Part shown: positions 55,519 to 64,000 of the stretch, in pieces
Layout: every line of letters starts with the position of its first letter
How positions within the stretch are numbered: position 1 is the first letter of the stretch
Origin: Pseudomonas fluorescens
GTDB taxonomy: Bacteria > Pseudomonadota > Gammaproteobacteria > Pseudomonadales > Pseudomonadaceae
NCBI RefSeq assembly: GCF_902497745.1
Contig: NZ_CABVHJ010000001.1
Span: 521,854 to 585,853, forward strand
Length of the DNA stretch: 64,000 nt
Direction: 5' to 3'
Notes under the pieces: generated by a model
The model's input: the letters and a program-made list of their open reading frames with translations, nothing else
What the model was told of the DNA's origin: nothing
The model's database searches: none
Made by a program: the position numbers and the translations under genes

Positions 55519-55809
55519 ATGCGTACGTTAAATCGCTTGCTGCTGGTCGGTCTGATTGCTGCCTCACCGTTGGCCGCGATGGCGGCGGATGATGCACCGT
55601 CGGGAGATCCTGAAGTCACCATTCGCACGGAAGGCGACAAGACGATTCAGGAGTACCGTCAAAACGGGTTCCTGTACGCGATCAAAGTCACGCCGAAGGG
55701 CGCGCCACCGTACTTTCTGGTGCGTGCAGACGGGACGGATGCAAACTTCATCCGCTCGGACCAGCCGGATATGCTGATTCCGTCGTGGAAGATTTTCGAA
55801 TGGAAGTAG
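55519..55809 (+). CDS. DUF2782 periplasmic protein
   Basis: A 96-residue exported protein (signal peptide to AAMAA, about residue 22). The conserved core VTIRTEGDKTIQEYRQNGFL-YAIKVTPKGAPPYFLVRAD is typical of DUF2782, found next to polA and thrB in Pseudomonas (PA5494). Function unknown. It is divergent from polA and probably cotranscribed with thrB, 54 nt downstream. Confidence 0.85.
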   Translation: MRTLNRLLLVGLIAASPLAAMAADDAPSGDPEVTIRTEGDKTIQEYRQNGFLYAIKVTPKGAPPYFLVRADGTDANFIRSDQPDMLIPSWKIFEWK

Positions 55810-55863
55810 ATTTTTAATTCACCCGGCGCCGCAATTAGCGGCGCCCGTACTGGCAGTTAAAAC

Positions 55864-56817
55864 ATGTCTGTGTTCACTCCCCTGGCTCGGCCCGAGCTGG
55901 AAACCTTTCTCGCCCCTTACGGGCTTGGCCGTCTGCTTGATTTCCAGGGGATCGCCGCCGGCAGCGAAAACACCAACTTCTTTATCAGCCTGGAGCAGGG
56001 CGAGTTTGTCCTGACCCTGGTTGAGCGCGGCCCGGTGCAGGAGATGCCGTTCTTCATCGACTTGCTCGACGTGCTCCACGAAGCCGATCTGCCGGTTCCT
56101 TACGCACTGCGCACCACCGACGGCGTGGCGTTGCGTGAGCTGAAAGGCAAACCGGCGCTGCTGCAACCGCGGCTGTCCGGCAAGCACATCAAGGTCGCCA
56201 ATGCCCAGCATTGCGCGCAGGTCGGCGAGTTGCAGGCGCACCTGCACCTGGCGACCCAGGGCGAGCGCATGATCAAGCGCAAGACCGATCGTGGTTTGGA
56301 TTGGATGCTGGAGGAGGGCGAGGAGTTTCTTTCGCACCTGAGCGATGAACCGCGTGCCTTGTTGCAAAAGGCGCTGGATGAAATCACCGAGCGCAAAGAC
56401 AAGATTCTCGCGCTGCCGCGGGCGAACATTCATGCCGACCTGTTTCGCGACAACGCGATGTTCGAAGGCACGCACCTGACCGGGCTGATCGACTTCTACA
56501 ACGCCTGCTCGGGGCCGATGCTCTATGACGTGGCGATTGCCTTGAACGACTGGTGTTCGGACGAGGACGGTTTGATCGACGGGCCGCGTGCCCGCGCGTT
56601 TCTCGGCGCCTATGCGGCGTTGCGACCGTTCACGGCGGCGGAGGCTGAATTGTGGCCGACCATGCTGCGCGTGGCCTGTGTACGGTTCTGGCTGTCGCGG
56701 TTGATCGCGGCGGAGCAGTTTGCCGGGCAGGACGTGTTGATTCACGATCCGCAGGAGTTTGAACAGCGCTTGGCGCAGCGGCAGCAGGTCAATACACCGC
56801 TACCTTTCGCCCTTTAA
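55864..56817 (+). CDS. thrB: Homoserine kinase (ThrB, APH-fold type)
   Basis: Phosphorylates homoserine in threonine synthesis. The 317-residue protein is the aminoglycoside-phosphotransferase-like ThrB of Pseudomonas, not the GHMP type of E. coli. It shows AAGSENTNFFISLEQGEFVL (nucleotide loop), the catalytic NIHADLFRDNAMFEG (H-x-D-x4-N) and the metal Asp in LTGLIDFYNACSGPMLYDVA. It ends four bases before a REP doublet. Confidence 0.95.
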   Translation: MSVFTPLARPELETFLAPYGLGRLLDFQGIAAGSENTNFFISLEQGEFVLTLVERGPVQEMPFFIDLLDVLHEADLPVPYALRTTDGVALRELKGKPALLQPRLSGKHIKVANAQHCAQVGELQAHLHLATQGERMIKRKTDRGLDWMLEEGEEFLSHLSDEPRALLQKALDEITERKDKILALPRANIHADLFRDNAMFEGTHLTGLIDFYNACSGPMLYDVAIALNDWCSDEDGLIDGPRARAFLGAYAALRPFTAAEAELWPTMLRVACVRFWLSRLIAAEQFAGQDVLIHDPQEFEQRLAQRQQVNTPLPFAL

Positions 56818-56820
56818 AAG

Positions 56821-56885
56821 CTTCGCGAGCAGGCTCGCTCCCACAGGATTTCGGTGATCCTGTGGGAGCGAGCCTGCTCGCGAAT
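56821..56885. repeat. REP doublet (REPIN)
   Basis: CTTCGCGAGCAGGCTCGCTC and inverted GAGCGAGCCTGCTCGCGAA flank about 15 bp, between convergent thrB and znuA. The two arms also share AGGAT/ATCCT next to the loop. Confidence 0.9.
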
Positions 56886-56908
56886 GGGGGCAACACCGAT
56901 GCCGGGGG

Positions 56909-57838
56909 TTACAGAGATTCCAGGCATCCCGCCAGATCATTGCCCAACTTCTCCAGCACTTGCTCATAGCCCTGAGCCGTAGCCGGGGTGTACCCGCCCA
57001 GCGCATCCAGCTCAGCCAGTTTCACCGGCAAACCCGCCACCAGGGTTTCGGCCAGACGCGGACGCAATGGCGGCTCACTGAACACACAAGTCTTGCCCAC
57101 TTCCTGCAAACGCTTGCGCATCGCCGCGACATGCTGCGCGCCTGGCTGCACTTCGGCCGCCACGCTGAACACGCCGGTGTGCTTCAGGCCATAAGCTTTT
57201 TCGAAGTAATCAAACGCCTCGTGGAAAACGAAGTAAGGCTTGCCTTCAACACTGGCCAGACGCTTCTTCAATCGCTGGTCCAGTGCATCCAGACGCTCGT
57301 CGAACGCCTTGGCGTTGCTTTGATAACGCTGCGCATTCGCCGGATCAACAGCGCTCAAGTCTGCGGCCATCTTGTCGGCAATCACCCGCGCATTCACCGG
57401 CGATAGCCACAAATGCGCATCCAGCGTGCCGGGACGATGATCGTGATCATGCTCGTCAGCCTCTTCGGCGTGGGAATGGCTGTCTTCAGCGAAACGGCGC
57501 AGATGCATCCCCGGCAAATCCTGCACCGCGACGCTCGGCAGCGTACGACCATTCAGCACGCGCGGCAGGAAACCTTCCATGTCCGGGCCGATCCAGTAGA
57601 GCAGATCGACCGACTGCACCTTCCGTACGTCGGATGGCCGCAACGCGTAATTGTGCGGCGAAGCACCCGGCGGCAGCAGCACTTCGGGAATCGCCACGCC
57701 GTCCTGCACGGCCGCTGCAATCAGCTGCAGCGGTTTGATGCTGGTGAGGACTTTGACCTCGGCCTGAGCCGAACCGATCAGCAGAAAACTGGCGACAAAA
57801 GCCACAAAAACAGAAAAAAGTCGGGACACGATGACCAC
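56909..57838 (-). CDS. znuA: Zinc ABC transporter periplasmic binding protein
   Basis: High-affinity zinc receptor, 309 residues. Signal peptide to AQA (about 26). Zinc His candidates are His62 (GASPHNYAL), His142 (DAHLWLSP) and a later one in VFHEAFDYFEKAYGLKH. A charged His-rich loop (about 119-134: SHSHAEEADEHDHDH) is typical of ZnuA. It is divergent from zur across 57 bp that contain a candidate Zur box. Confidence 0.95.
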   Translation of the reverse strand: MVIVSRLFSVFVAFVASFLLIGSAQAEVKVLTSIKPLQLIAAAVQDGVAIPEVLLPPGASPHNYALRPSDVRKVQSVDLLYWIGPDMEGFLPRVLNGRTLPSVAVQDLPGMHLRRFAEDSHSHAEEADEHDHDHRPGTLDAHLWLSPVNARVIADKMAADLSAVDPANAQRYQSNAKAFDERLDALDQRLKKRLASVEGKPYFVFHEAFDYFEKAYGLKHTGVFSVAAEVQPGAQHVAAMRKRLQEVGKTCVFSEPPLRPRLAETLVAGLPVKLAELDALGGYTPATAQGYEQVLEKLGNDLAGCLESL

Positions 57839-57856
57839 TCAAGGAGGCGAGAACGG

Positions 57857-57869
57857 GTAACATAATAAC
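57857..57869. promoter_or_regulatory. Candidate Zur operator between znuA and zur
   Basis: GTAACATAATAAC, in the 57-bp divergent gap, resembles the AT-rich core of Zur boxes (GTTATn...nATAAC) but is imperfect in one arm. Position supports it more than sequence. Confidence 0.4.
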
Positions 57870-57895
57870 GTCTCTATCAAAACTCGTCGCCGCCC

Positions 57896-58377
57896 ATGCC
57901 TATTACACCGATTGCCAGCCGTCCCCACGACCACTCACATTGCGTGCACAGCGCTTTGTCCGAGGCCGATACCTTGTGCGCCCAGAAAGGCTTGCGCCTG
58001 ACCGCGTTGCGCCGCCGGGTGCTGGAACTGGTGTGGCAGAGCCACAAACCGCTGGGCGCCTACGACATTCTTGCCGTGTTGAGCGAGCAGGACGGCCGCC
58101 GCGCTGCGCCGCCAACGGTGTACCGCGCGCTGGATTTCCTTCTGGAAAACGGCCTAGTGCACCGCATCTCCTCGCTGAACGCCTTCGTTGGCTGCGTGCA
58201 CCCGGAACACGCGCATCAGGGCCAGTTCCTGATTTGCCGCGATTGCCACGCTGCCATCGAGCTTGAGCAAAAAGTGATCAGCGACGCGATCATCAACAGC
58301 GCCAAAGATGTCGGTTTCATCGTCGAAGCGCAGACCGTCGAAGTCGTCGGCCTGTGCTCTGGTTGCCAGGGGGCTTG

Positions 58378-58378
<1 letters not shown>
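57896..58378 (+). CDS. zur: Zinc uptake regulator Zur (Fur family)
   Basis: Zinc-responsive repressor, called Np20 in P. aeruginosa (PA5499). The 160 residues have the winged helix ([38 protein letters not shown]). The structural zinc site has two pairs Cys114/Cys117 (ICRDC) and Cys154/Cys157 (LCSGC). Regulatory zinc ligands are around Cys100, His102 and His105 ([13 protein letters not shown]). It starts the zur-znuC-znuB operon; its stop overlaps the znuC start by one base. Confidence 0.95.
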
Positions 58379-59155
<777 letters not shown>

Positions 59156-59163
<8 letters not shown>

Positions 59164-59944
59164 TTTTCTGTTGTATGCCCTGCTTGCAGGTCTGGCGTTG
59201 GCGATCGTTGCAGGTCCGTTGGGTTCGTTTGTGGTCTGGCGGCGCATGGCCTATTTCGGCGATACCCTGTCCCACGCCGCGCTGCTCGGTGTGGCGCTGG
59301 GCTTTTTGCTGGATGTCAGTCCGACGGTCGCGGTGACCGTAGGCTGTCTGTTGCTGGCGGTGCTGCTGGTCACGCTGCAACAGCGCCAACCGCTGGCGTC
59401 TGACACGCTTTTGGGAATTCTCGCACCGAGCACGCTCTCTCTCGGTCTGGTGGTACTAAGCTTCATGCATGAAGTGCGGATCGACCTGATGGCCTATCTG
59501 TTCGGCGACCTGCTGGCGATCAGCCCGACTGATCTGGCGTGGATCCTCGGCGGCAGCGCGGCGGTGCTGGTGTTGCTGGTGACGCTGTGGCGGCCATTGC
59601 TGGCGATTACCGTGCACGAAGAGCTGGCCAAAGTAGAAGGCTTGCCGGTTGCAGGTCTGCGCATGGCGCTGATGTTGTTGATTGCGGTGGTGATCGCGGT
59701 GGCGATGAAAATCGTCGGTGTGTTGCTGATTACGTCACTGTTGATCATCCCGGCGGCTGCGGCACAGCGTCACGCCCGTTCGCCGGAGCAGATGGCACTG
59801 GGCGCGAGCCTGCTGGGCATGCTCGCCGTGTGTGGCGGGCTGGCGTTGTCGTGGTTCAAGGACACCCCGGCCGGGCCGTCAATCGTTGTGACGGCGGCCG
59901 CACTGTTTCTGTTGAGTTTTGTTCTGCCCCGTCGTGGGGTGTAG
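59156..59944 (+). CDS. znuB: Zinc ABC transporter permease
   Basis: ABC-3 family inner-membrane permease, 262 residues with about seven spans. Family regions are [33 protein letters not shown] and [20 protein letters not shown]. It overlaps znuC by 8 nt, so expression is coupled. Zinc uptake is expected to rise when Zur lacks zinc. Confidence 0.95.
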
Positions 59945-59981
59945 ACTTGGCCGCTTTTTGCGCAAATAGAGAGTCGCAGGA

Positions 59982-60695
59982 ATGAAGCCGTTCGCCTCCC
60001 GTTATCTGCTCCTTGTCGCATTTTCAGTGCTGCTGGGCGCCTGCCAAAGCACGCCGCCGGTGGCCGAAGTCCCCGATGCGCGGGCTACGGCCATCGCACA
60101 GCTGGAGCAAAGTCTGGCCAGCAGCGAACTGGCCACTGCCGAAGATCAATTGGCTGCTTTGCAGAAAGACACCCCAAACGATCAGTCCCTTGAGCAATAC
60201 CAGCGGCAGCTTGCCGAAGCGTATCTGCGTCGCAGCCAGATCGTGCTGCAAAAGGGCGATGTGAATGCAGCCGCCACGGCGTTGAGCCGTGCCCGTGCGT
60301 TAATGCCGAAAGCGCCGGCGCTGACCGGTGGCGTGAATGGCGCCATCACTGAAGCGCGCAAGGCTGAGCTGGAAAAGGCTGAAGCGGCACTGTTGGCAGC
60401 CGAAGCCAAGCCGAAAGCCAAGGTGATCGATCCGACTGCCGAGAGCACTACGGTGGCGTTGAATATCACTGATAGCCGCAAACTTCGTCGCCAACTGGAT
60501 GCGATCGCCGCTGATGTGGTGAATTATGAGTGTGCCGTCACCATTCAGGCGCCGCGTACCAATGACTATCCGTGGCTGGCGACGTTGCTGAGCAAGCGGG
60601 TCAAGAAACTGAATCCGGATTTTGAGCTGAAGATTGTGAAGCAGACCGTGCGCACCGTGCCTGCGCAGATGGTTCTGAGCCCGCATAAACCGTAA
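59982..60695 (+). CDS. Outer-membrane-type lipoprotein with TPR-like helices, PA5502 type
   Basis: A 237-residue lipoprotein: signal peptide with lipobox LLGACQ (Cys21). Helical TPR-like repeats run about residues 40-120 (LEQSLASSELATAEDQLAAL, RRSQIVLQKGDVNAAATALS). After an Ala/Lys/Glu-rich linker there is a C-terminal alpha/beta part (VALNITDSRKLRRQLDAIAA). Function unknown, but its place after znuB is conserved in Pseudomonas. A repeat hairpin follows its stop. Confidence 0.75.
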   Translation: MKPFASRYLLLVAFSVLLGACQSTPPVAEVPDARATAIAQLEQSLASSELATAEDQLAALQKDTPNDQSLEQYQRQLAEAYLRRSQIVLQKGDVNAAATALSRARALMPKAPALTGGVNGAITEARKAELEKAEAALLAAEAKPKAKVIDPTAESTTVALNITDSRKLRRQLDAIAADVVNYECAVTIQAPRTNDYPWLATLLSKRVKKLNPDFELKIVKQTVRTVPAQMVLSPHKP

Positions 60696-60772
60696 AAAGA
60701 TCGCAGCCTGCGGCAGCTCCTACATGGGATTGAGGTACACCCTGTAGGAGCTGCCGAAGGCTGCGATCTTTT
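60694..60772. repeat. Second-type palindromic repeat acting as bidirectional terminator
   Basis: AAAAGATCGCAGCCTGCGGC...TCCTACA (from 60695) pairs with TGTAGGAGCTGCCGAAGGCTGCGATCTTTT (split here as two parts, ending 60772). The inner core GGCAGCTCCTACA differs from the REP core elsewhere in the window. It lies between convergent genes and has T-runs on both strands. Confidence 0.8.
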
Positions 60773-60776
60773 GCTT

Positions 60777-62915
60777 TTAAGCCGGAATGGCCTTGGCCTT
60801 AGGCTCCCGCGCCCAAACCCGATGCTGCCCGATCGCCGCAAAGAACGGCTTGGTCAACGACGGCACATCCTTGCCCTGCAGCAAACCAGCATCCGCCTCA
60901 AGCTTCAGCAAATCCTGCAATTGCTTGGCATCACCCTGCAGCGCAATCGCCTTCAGATGCTTGTACGCCTCCAGCAGGTAATGCAGCGCAACGCCGTCAC
61001 CGCTCAACGCCTTCACCGATGCCGCGCCACCCGGCACGAACACCGCGTCAAAAATCACCGACGGCATGCCTTCCATCGAAGCATCCACTGGCAACATTTT
61101 GCCGTCAGCGGTCTTCACCGGCGCTGAAGTCGGGCCGAGCAACTTGGCATGCGCACCTTCTGCCTCCAATGCTTTCTTCATCGCATCAATCGCCGCACCA
61201 TCGACGCCGTTGGCAGCAAGAATCGCCACTTTTCGGGTTTTGATGTTCTCTGGCAGCAAGTTCGCCTGACTCAACGACGGCGAATGATCGAACGACACCT
61301 TGCGCGCATCCACCGTCCCTTTAGTAGGCGCTGGCAGACCCAGATTGGCCGCCACACGCTTGGCCAGTTCCAGATCGATGTTGGCCAGAATCTCGTTCAC
61401 TTCCCGCGCACGGATGAACTCGCGCTCAACCTTGCCCAGCTCGAAGCTGTAAGCGGCAATGATGTGCTCCTTCTCGTGATCGCTCATGCTGTTGAAGAAT
61501 AGCGTCGCCTGGGAGAAGTGATCGCTGAACGACTCGCTGCGCTGTCGGATCTTGTTGGCATCGATGCGCTCTGGATAACTTTCGAAACCACCGTCCTGCG
61601 CGGCCGGCGGCGTTTCTTTCGGCCAGCCGCCATCAATCGAGTTCGGCTCGTAAGACGCGCGGCCCTTATCGATCACCGTGCGGTGCTGCGCATCGCGCTG
61701 GCCGTTGTGGAACGGCGCCACCGGGCGGTTGATTGGTAGCTCATGAAAGTTCGGCCCACCGAGTCGGCTGATCTGCGTATCGGTGTAGGAAAACAGTCGG
61801 CCCTGCAGCAGCGGGTCATTGGAGAAGTCGATGCCCGGCACGATGTGGCCAGGGCAGAACGCGACCTGCTCGGTCTCGGCGAAGAAGTTGTCCGGGTTGC
61901 GGTTCAGCGTCATTTTGCCCAGCGGTGTGATCGGCACGATCTCTTCGGGAATCAGCTTGGTCGGGTCGAGGATGTCGAAATCGAAGTCGTGCTCGTTTTC
62001 CTCCTCGATGATCTGCACGCCGAGTTCCCATTCCGGGTAGTCGCCCATCTCGATCGCTTCCCAGAGGTCGCGACGGTGGTAGTCGGTGTCTTTACCGGCG
62101 AGCTTCTGCGCTTCGTCCCACACCAGCGAGCAAGTACCGGCAGTAGGGCGCCAGTGGAATTTGACGAAGCGCGATTTGCCTTCAGCGTTGATCAACCGGA
62201 AGGTGTGTACACCGAAGCCCTGCATGCTGCGCAGGCTTTTCGGGATCGCCCGGTCGGACATCGCCCAGATGACCATGTGCGCCGATTCCGGCACCAGCGA
62301 AACGAAGTCCCAGAAGGTGTCGTGAGCAGAGCCACCGGTTGGGATTTCATTGTGCGGCTCGGGTTTCACCGCGTGGACGAAGTCGGGAAACTTGATCGCG
62401 TCCTGAATGAAAAACACCGGCATGTTGTTGCCGACCAGATCGAAGTTGCCTTCATCGGTGAAGAACTTCACCGCGAAACCACGTACGTCGCGCACGGTGT
62501 CGCCGGAACCACGCGGACCCTGCACCGTGGAAAAGCGCACAAACACCGGCGTCTTTTTCCCCGGATCCTGCAGGAAACCGGCCTTGGTCAGCTCCGAATG
62601 GTTCTCGTAGGCTTGAAAAAAACCATGGGCGCCAGTGCCGCGGGCGTGAACGATGCGTTCCGGGATCCGCTCATGGTCAAAATGCGTGATCTTTTCCCGC
62701 ATGATGAAGTCTTCAAGCAGCGACGGCCCACGTGGGCCGGCCTTGAGCGTGTTCTGGTTGTCAGCGATCTTCACACCCTGGTTGGTGCGCAGGGCCTGGC
62801 CGGTGGCATCGGAGCGAAACTTCTCCAGGCTATCGAGTTTGGCGTTGGTGTTGGCACGATCCGGGGTATCGGTTCCGGCCATCTGGCTTTTGTCGGACGT
62901 AGGCTTCTTGCTCAT
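60777..62915 (-). CDS. katE: Large-subunit catalase HPII
   Basis: Decomposes H2O2. The 712-residue protein is the large-subunit (clade 2) type. The distal heme His lies in [17 protein letters not shown] and the distal Asn in [17 protein letters not shown]. The proximal Tyr motif is [22 protein letters not shown]-terminal flavodoxin/GATase-like domain (about 570-712: [32 protein letters not shown]) follows. It is inserted between PA5502-like and metN genes. General-stress sigma factor control is likely from the family but I cannot point to a promoter. Confidence 0.95.
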   Translation of the reverse strand: MSKKPTSDKSQMAGTDTPDRANTNAKLDSLEKFRSDATGQALRTNQGVKIADNQNTLKAGPRGPSLLEDFIMREKITHFDHERIPERIVHARGTGAHGFFQAYENHSELTKAGFLQDPGKKTPVFVRFSTVQGPRGSGDTVRDVRGFAVKFFTDEGNFDLVGNNMPVFFIQDAIKFPDFVHAVKPEPHNEIPTGGSAHDTFWDFVSLVPESAHMVIWAMSDRAIPKSLRSMQGFGVHTFRLINAEGKSRFVKFHWRPTAGTCSLVWDEAQKLAGKDTDYHRRDLWEAIEMGDYPEWELGVQIIEEENEHDFDFDILDPTKLIPEEIVPITPLGKMTLNRNPDNFFAETEQVAFCPGHIVPGIDFSNDPLLQGRLFSYTDTQISRLGGPNFHELPINRPVAPFHNGQRDAQHRTVIDKGRASYEPNSIDGGWPKETPPAAQDGGFESYPERIDANKIRQRSESFSDHFSQATLFFNSMSDHEKEHIIAAYSFELGKVEREFIRAREVNEILANIDLELAKRVAANLGLPAPTKGTVDARKVSFDHSPSLSQANLLPENIKTRKVAILAANGVDGAAIDAMKKALEAEGAHAKLLGPTSAPVKTADGKMLPVDASMEGMPSVIFDAVFVPGGAASVKALSGDGVALHYLLEAYKHLKAIALQGDAKQLQDLLKLEADAGLLQGKDVPSLTKPFFAAIGQHRVWAREPKAKAIPA

Positions 62916-63177
62916 CAGTCGTAAACTCCTCGGTAACCCCGTTGTTTGCCGGGGACTCTTGAGTGGTTCCCGGGCACGGCACCCAGGGTTTTCAAGTCGC
63001 TTACTTAGTGACTGATGGGCTGCTTTGGACGTTCCTTTTTTATGACCTTTGATCTTGTTATTGCCAAATCGAAGGTTAATTGCGAAATAAATGCTAAGAA
63101 CCTCTATACGGACAGGCTAAAATGCGCGCCCGGCTAACCGCTGATCCTTTTCTAACGCGCCCCACAAGGTTCGCTAC

Positions 63178-64000
63178 GTGATCGAGTTTCAAAACGTCCA
63201 CAAGACTTACCGCGTCGCCGGTAAGGACATTCCCGCGCTGCACCCGACCAGTCTCGCCATCGAGAACGGGCAGGTGTTCGGCCTGATCGGCCATTCCGGT
63301 GCGGGTAAAAGTACCCTGCTGCGTCTGATCAATCGCCTGGAGAACTCCAGCGGCGGCAAGATCATCGTCGACGGCGAAGAAGTCACCGCGCTGGACGCCA
63401 ACGGCCTGCGCCGTTTCCGCCAGCAAGTCGGGATGATCTTCCAGCACTTCAACCTGCTCGCCTCCAAGACCGTAGCCGACAACGTTGCGTTGCCGCTGAC
63501 CCTGGCCGGCGAATTGTCGGGCAGCGAAATCGACAAGCGTGTTGCCGAATTGCTGGCGCGCGTCGGTCTGTCCGACCACGCCAAGAAGTACCCGGCGCAA
63601 TTGTCCGGCGGTCAGAAACAGCGCGTCGGCATCGCCCGCGCCCTGGCAACCAAGCCGAAGATTCTGCTGTGCGACGAGGCCACCAGTGCACTCGATCCGC
63701 AGACCACGGCGTCGGTCCTGCAACTGCTGGCCGAGATCAACCGCGAACTGAAACTGACCATCGTCCTGATCACCCACGAGATGGATGTCATCCGTCGTGT
63801 CTGCGACCAGGTGGCAGTGATGGACGCCGGCGTGATCGTCGAGCAAGGTTCGGTGGCCGATGTGTTCCTGCATCCAAAGCACCCGACCACCAAGCGCTTT
63901 GTTCAGGAAAGCGAGCAGATCGACGAGAGCGAACAGCGTGATGACTTCGCTCACGTGCCGGGTCGCATCGTGCGTCTGACCTTCCAGGGCGAAGCGACCT
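63178..64000 (+). CDS. metN: D-methionine ABC transporter ATPase (partial at window end)
   Basis: ATPase of the MetNIQ methionine importer. The open frame starts at GTG 63178 ([20 protein letters not shown]) and runs 274 codons to the edge. Walker [10 protein letters not shown] (38-46), signature [16 protein letters not shown], Walker [14 protein letters not shown] and [13 protein letters not shown] are complete. The beginning of the C-terminal regulatory part (RIVRLTFQG) is visible; the methionine-sensing NIL domain lies beyond the window. The permease metI should follow. Confidence 0.93.
   Translation, partial: MIEFQNVHKTYRVAGKDIPALHPTSLAIENGQVFGLIGHSGAGKSTLLRLINRLENSSGGKIIVDGEEVTALDANGLRRFRQQVGMIFQHFNLLASKTVADNVALPLTLAGELSGSEIDKRVAELLARVGLSDHAKKYPAQLSGGQKQRVGIARALATKPKILLCDEATSALDPQTTASVLQLLAEINRELKLTIVLITHEMDVIRRVCDQVAVMDAGVIVEQGSVADVFLHPKHPTTKRFVQESEQIDESEQRDDFAHVPGRIVRLTFQGEAT

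Overview
The window is a Pseudomonas chromosome segment close to the replication origin, most like the P. fluorescens group. The evidence is gene content and order (glyQ-tag-lpxL-like-pilZ-trkA-rsmB-fmt-def-dprA-tsaC, then qor-hemF-aroE, later algB-kinB, dsbA, engB-ersA-polA, znuABC/zur), the high G+C, and eight copies of a fluorescens-type REP doublet (core TGTGGGAGCGAG...CTCGCGA). By eye I found eleven perfect 9-bp DnaA boxes (TTATCCACA) in the first 24 kb and none afterwards, which fits proximity to oriC.

Layout. 1-9.98 kb is the conserved origin-proximal housekeeping block: translation and tRNA genes, K+ uptake, DprA, TsaC. The DNA-repair gene tag carries a one-base frameshift. 9.98-15.3 kb is a five-gene, tightly coupled, more AT-rich accessory operon inserted between tsaC and qor. 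It encodes a GNAT/FeeM-like acyltransferase, a heme-oxygenase-like diiron oxidase, a BtaA-like aminocarboxypropyl transferase, a PLP alpha-oxoamine synthase and a CapK/PaaK-like adenylate-forming enzyme. It looks like a compact biosynthetic pathway I cannot match to a described product, and it is the best candidate for a new system here. 15.3-18.2 kb returns to the conserved qor, hemF and aroE.

18.3-37.3 kb is a transport and metabolism region: SulP anion transporter, choline-sulfate module (choX, betC, LysR regulator), citrate/metal symporter, TerC, Na/Pi cotransporter, M16 peptidase, a DUF2914-type protein, a four-gene MCE/Mla-like lipid transport operon and a SpmA/SpmB-like gate protein. 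REP doublets sit between many of these genes.

37.5-64 kb matches the gene order of P. aeruginosa PA5479 to PA5503: gltP, ivy-like, DUF1328, algB-kinB, ampD-like lipoprotein, GGDEF, nuclease-like, dsbA, cytochromes c4 and c5, engB, sRNA ersA, polA, thrB, znuA, zur-znuC-znuB, with katE inserted before metN. In P. aeruginosa this block lies on the other side of the origin from PA0009-PA0025, so the window spans a rearrangement junction between the two species.

Regulatory and structural points: an ErsA-like small RNA with a clear sigma-22 (AlgU) promoter and terminator between polA and engB; an attenuator-like set of competing hairpins upstream of algB; opposed terminators upstream of gltP; a CA-rich Crc/Hfq-type motif and short ORF upstream of the citrate transporter. 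I saw no tRNA, rRNA, CRISPR, prophage or IS element.
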